Source: Desulfobacterales bacterium
GTDB taxonomy: Bacteria > Desulfobacterota > Desulfobacteria > Desulfobacterales > JAEINQ01
Assembly: GCA_016342285.1 (NCBI GenBank)
Contig: JAEINQ010000018.1
Coordinates: 28,634 to 92,633 of the forward strand
Reading direction: 5' to 3'
Length of the DNA: 64,000 nucleotides
The notes beneath the pieces are model-generated. The model saw nothing but the letters and a program-made list of their open reading frames with translations. It did no database searches and was not told the origin of the DNA. Position 1 is the stretch's first letter, and every line of letters begins with the position of its first letter. A program made the position numbers and the translations under genes. Positions 62,301-64,000 of the stretch are shown here, piece after piece.

Positions 62301-62469
62301 GTGAGCGTTCACAGGGCACGGTCACGCCAGGGCGTGACTTTGTTCCCGTGCATTTGATGTGCACTATAATAGTACGTCTGCATGCCCGGCGCCTCGCATC
62401 TACGGCACCCTGTAAACGCTTACCGTGCGAGGGTTCGGAACTCCGTATCGTTTCAACCCCGTGAACAGC
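62301..62469. repeat. Repeat family R1, copy D (inverted)
   Basis: Hairpin core at 62301-62423 in the opposite orientation to A-C, followed by the conserved flank (CCGTGCGAGGGTTCGGAAC... CCCCGTGAACAGC). It separates the thioredoxin gene from the small duplicated gene. Confidence 0.85.
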
Positions 62470-62490
62470 TACGGTTTGGCCAGCAGGCCA

Positions 62491-62808
62491 TCAGCCACCG
62501 AAGTCCCCGGCAGCCAGGCCTTCCATGGCCTCTTGGGTCGTGACGCGCAGGGTCGAGATGGCCGCATCAAAGGCCTTTCGCTCGGATATAATGTCCTCCA
62601 TGCCGGTCTCAGGCTTGCAGTTGGCCCGGATCTGGTCGATCCGCTCGTCCATCTCCTCGACGAGAATGTGAAGATCGGAGATATGGGGAAGAATTTTCTC
62701 CTTTTCACCGCCGGGCAGCTTTTCCATCTTCCGGGTAATGTCGTAAACAATCGCCTTCCATCCGGTGAGCTCCATTTCCATGGTCTTGCAGCAGTTTTTT
62801 GCCTTCAT
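62491..62808 (-). CDS. Small Cys-containing coiled-coil protein, copy 1
   Basis: The start is 62808 after AAGGAGA (105 residues). It begins MKAKNCCKTMEMELTGWKAI and is helical throughout, with three Cys (6, 7, and one in RANC). No family is recognised. A near-identical gene is at 63623-63940, with fewer than about 12 amino-acid changes. The pair flanks a HesB-like selenoprotein gene. Confidence 0.75.
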   Translation of the reverse strand: MKAKNCCKTMEMELTGWKAIVYDITRKMEKLPGGEKEKILPHISDLHILVEEMDERIDQIRANCKPETGMEDIISERKAFDAAISTLRVTTQEAMEGLAAGDFGG

Positions 62809-63098
62809 GATGGTCTCCTTTCGTTGGCTTTCCCGGTTGCGGCTCCGAGAGCCGTGAATCATCTCGCTTGGCTGTTTCGATATTCTAATAAGCAATACCG
62901 ATGCCAAATACCGGAAGAAAGCTGACGGCCACCGTAATTTTTATCGATACTGAACCCTAACGATGCAAAAGCCGGAGGAATCCAGAACCAAGGCGCAAAT
63001 GGTGAAGTCGACGTGCTTTTTATGCAACTATAGGGTGAAGCGACGTCGTTGGACATGGCCATCGGGATTCACCCTGCTCCCGGAACGTATGGATGCAT
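62809..63098. other. Upstream region of copy 1 and decayed sequence
   Basis: The first 65 bases match the region upstream of copy 2 (to the window end). The remainder up to the terminator at 63099 has no recognisable gene. Confidence 0.4.
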
Positions 63099-63128
63099 GG
63101 AAACCTGACCCCTAGGGGCCAGGTTTCC
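63099..63128 (-). terminator. Terminator hairpin after the HesB-like gene
   Basis: GGAAACCTGACCCCT and AGGGGCCAGGTTTCC form a 15-bp stem with one mismatch, 55 bases past the gene. No strong T-run follows. Confidence 0.6.
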
Positions 63129-63182
63129 CATTCCCATAGACACCCGGGCCTGGCTCGTCGCCGCCCGGGGCAATTGGCTGAC

Positions 63183-63488
63183 CTACGACCCGCAGGAACC
63201 GCAGGTCGATGGACCGCATCCCGCATCTACCCGCCCGGAGACATAAAAGCCCATGGCTGTAAAATTCACGGTGATGGGCTGAACCCTTTCGAGCAGTTCT
63301 TTATCCACCACATAGGTCAATCCGTCGACATCAAAGGTTTCATCGGTGTCCTTAGGCTCATCCAGAGCCATGGCAAGGGATGGGCCGCCTCAGCCACCCG
63401 AATTGTAGAAAATCCGTATGGGTGTAATCGTTTTGCCTTTAAAATATTCTGCAAATTGTTCGCTCGCTTCCGGTGTTACTTGCAACAT
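63183..63488 (-). CDS. HesB/IscA-like selenoprotein (in-frame UGA at codon 33)
   Basis: From the ATG at 63488, with AGGAGG upstream, the frame reads 101 residues if the UGA at 63390-63392 is translated. The protein is MLQVTPEASEQFAEYFKGK, then TPIRIFYNSGG-U-GGPSLAMALDEP, then DETFDVDGLTYVVDKELLER, and ends VDAGCGPSTCGSCGS. In cysteine relatives the U position is the Cys of a conserved CGGP motif. A stem (CAUCC / GGAUG plus GGC / GCC) just downstream could be a bacterial SECIS. Automated callers would split it into two ORFs. HesB-like selenoproteins are known in delta-proteobacteria; a likely role is Fe-S or selenium handling. Confidence 0.85.
63355..63389 (-). promoter_or_regulatory. Putative SECIS element in the HesB-like gene
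   Basis: Immediately after the UGA, GGCCCATCC can pair with GGATGAGCC (8 of 9 positions) around a 14-base loop that includes CUUGCC. Distance and shape fit bacterial SECIS elements read by SelB. Confidence 0.6.
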
Positions 63489-63560
63489 GATCAACGTCCT
63501 CCTGCTTCCAATAATTGTTCTCTCAATTAGCGGGCAACTTCATTAATCCCATTTCGAAAA

Positions 63561-63594
63561 CGAAAGGCGGCAACTCAAAAGTCGCCGCCTTTCG
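63561..63594 (-). terminator. Hairpin after copy 2 of the small gene
   Basis: CGAAAGGCGGC and GCCGCCTTTCG pair around a 12-base loop, 29 bases after the stop codon. Confidence 0.7.
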
Positions 63595-63622
63595 CAGCTG
63601 ATCTGAACCGGACACAAAGCGA

Positions 63623-63940
63623 TTACCCGCCGAAGTCCCCACCGCCCAAACCGATCATGGCCTCTTGGGTATTGACGCGCAGGGTCGAGATGGCCGCATC
63701 AAAGGCCTTTCGCTCGGATATAATGTCCTCCATGCCGGTTTCGGGCGTGCAGTTGGCCCGGATCTGCTCGATCCGCTCGTCCATCTCCTCGACGAGAATG
63801 TGAAGATCAGTAATATGGGGAAGAATTTTCTCTTTTTCACCGCCGGGCAGCTTTTCCATCTTCCGGGTAATGTCGTAAACAATCGCCTTCCATCCGGTGA
63901 GTTCCATTTCCATGGTCTTGCAACAGTTTTTTGCCTTCAT
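63623..63940 (-). CDS. Small Cys-containing coiled-coil protein, copy 2
   Basis: The start is 63940 after AAGGAGA (105 residues). Nearly identical to copy 1 in protein and DNA, and the identity continues upstream to the window edge. The two differ near the C-terminus (TTQEAMEGLAAGDFGG in copy 1, NTQEAMIGLGGGDFGG here). A recent tandem duplication is the simplest explanation. Confidence 0.75.
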   Translation of the reverse strand: MKAKNCCKTMEMELTGWKAIVYDITRKMEKLPGGEKEKILPHITDLHILVEEMDERIEQIRANCTPETGMEDIISERKAFDAAISTLRVNTQEAMIGLGGGDFGG

Positions 63941-64000
63941 GATGGTCTCCTTTCGTTGGCTTTCCCGGTTGCGGCTCCGAGAGCCGTGAATCATCTCGCT

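Noticed and set aside
63183..63488. HesB-like gene as a simple nonsense pseudogene
   Set aside because: The frame is unbroken apart from one UGA at the conserved Cys position, both halves are well conserved, and a SECIS-like stem follows.

Overview
This window most likely comes from the chromosome of a sulfate-reducing or related anaerobic member of the Desulfobacterota (Desulfosarcina/Desulfococcus-like). That is inferred from gene content: a small siroheme sulfite reductase, an octaheme c-type cytochrome with a b-type partner, a corrinoid-protein activator with an N-terminal ferredoxin domain, two MCPs, DUF134/DUF5320 genes, and a HesB-like gene with an in-frame UGA that reads best as selenocysteine. 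Most of the window is GC-rich. The stretch from about 1.4 to 6.3 kb is strikingly AT-rich.

Layout. 0-1.1 kb: the 3' part of folC and tRNA-Arg(CCG). 1.4-5.3 kb: an AT-rich defence island beside the tRNA, with GajA and GajB of a Gabija-type system plus a HEPN-domain protein, all on the minus strand. 5.3-20.3 kb: a worn accessory region with two higBA modules, one vapBC module, a PhnD-like binding protein paired with an MCP, an ars locus whose arsM has lost its middle, two differently gutted copies of asd, an ECF sigma factor with an AhpD-like protein, a truncated condensation-type acyltransferase and a hybrid histidine kinase. 20.4-31.5 kb: an exported protein of unknown function, a QueG-like Fe-S protein, an alcohol dehydrogenase, a MarR-proV-proX-proW osmolyte importer, small proteins, dodecin and a cNMP/PilZ protein. 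32-42.8 kb: a methyltransferase, HtpX, the sulfite reductase, DUF134 with two Gly-rich proteins, TPR and DUF3426 proteins, a second MCP and a DsbA-like protein. 43.7-52.3 kb: a respiratory group (three-domain rhodanese, octaheme cytochrome, cytochrome b, haemless cytochrome-like protein, outer-membrane porin) with a divergent sigma-54 activator and a good sigma-54 promoter. 53-57.3 kb: an ABC/LolA-like/porin envelope export operon. 57.7-64 kb: the corrinoid activator, a DHH-CBS protein, thioredoxin, and the HesB-like selenoprotein between two copies of a small protein gene.

Several families of long palindromic repeats are scattered between genes, sometimes inside operons or directly against gene 3' ends. 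Together with the internally deleted genes they show that this chromosome has been reshuffled repeatedly. The most interesting points are the Gabija-HEPN association, the selenoprotein, the sigma-54-linked electron-transfer cluster, and two higBA modules whose operator palindromes sit within or across the promoter spacer and which appear to be leaderless.
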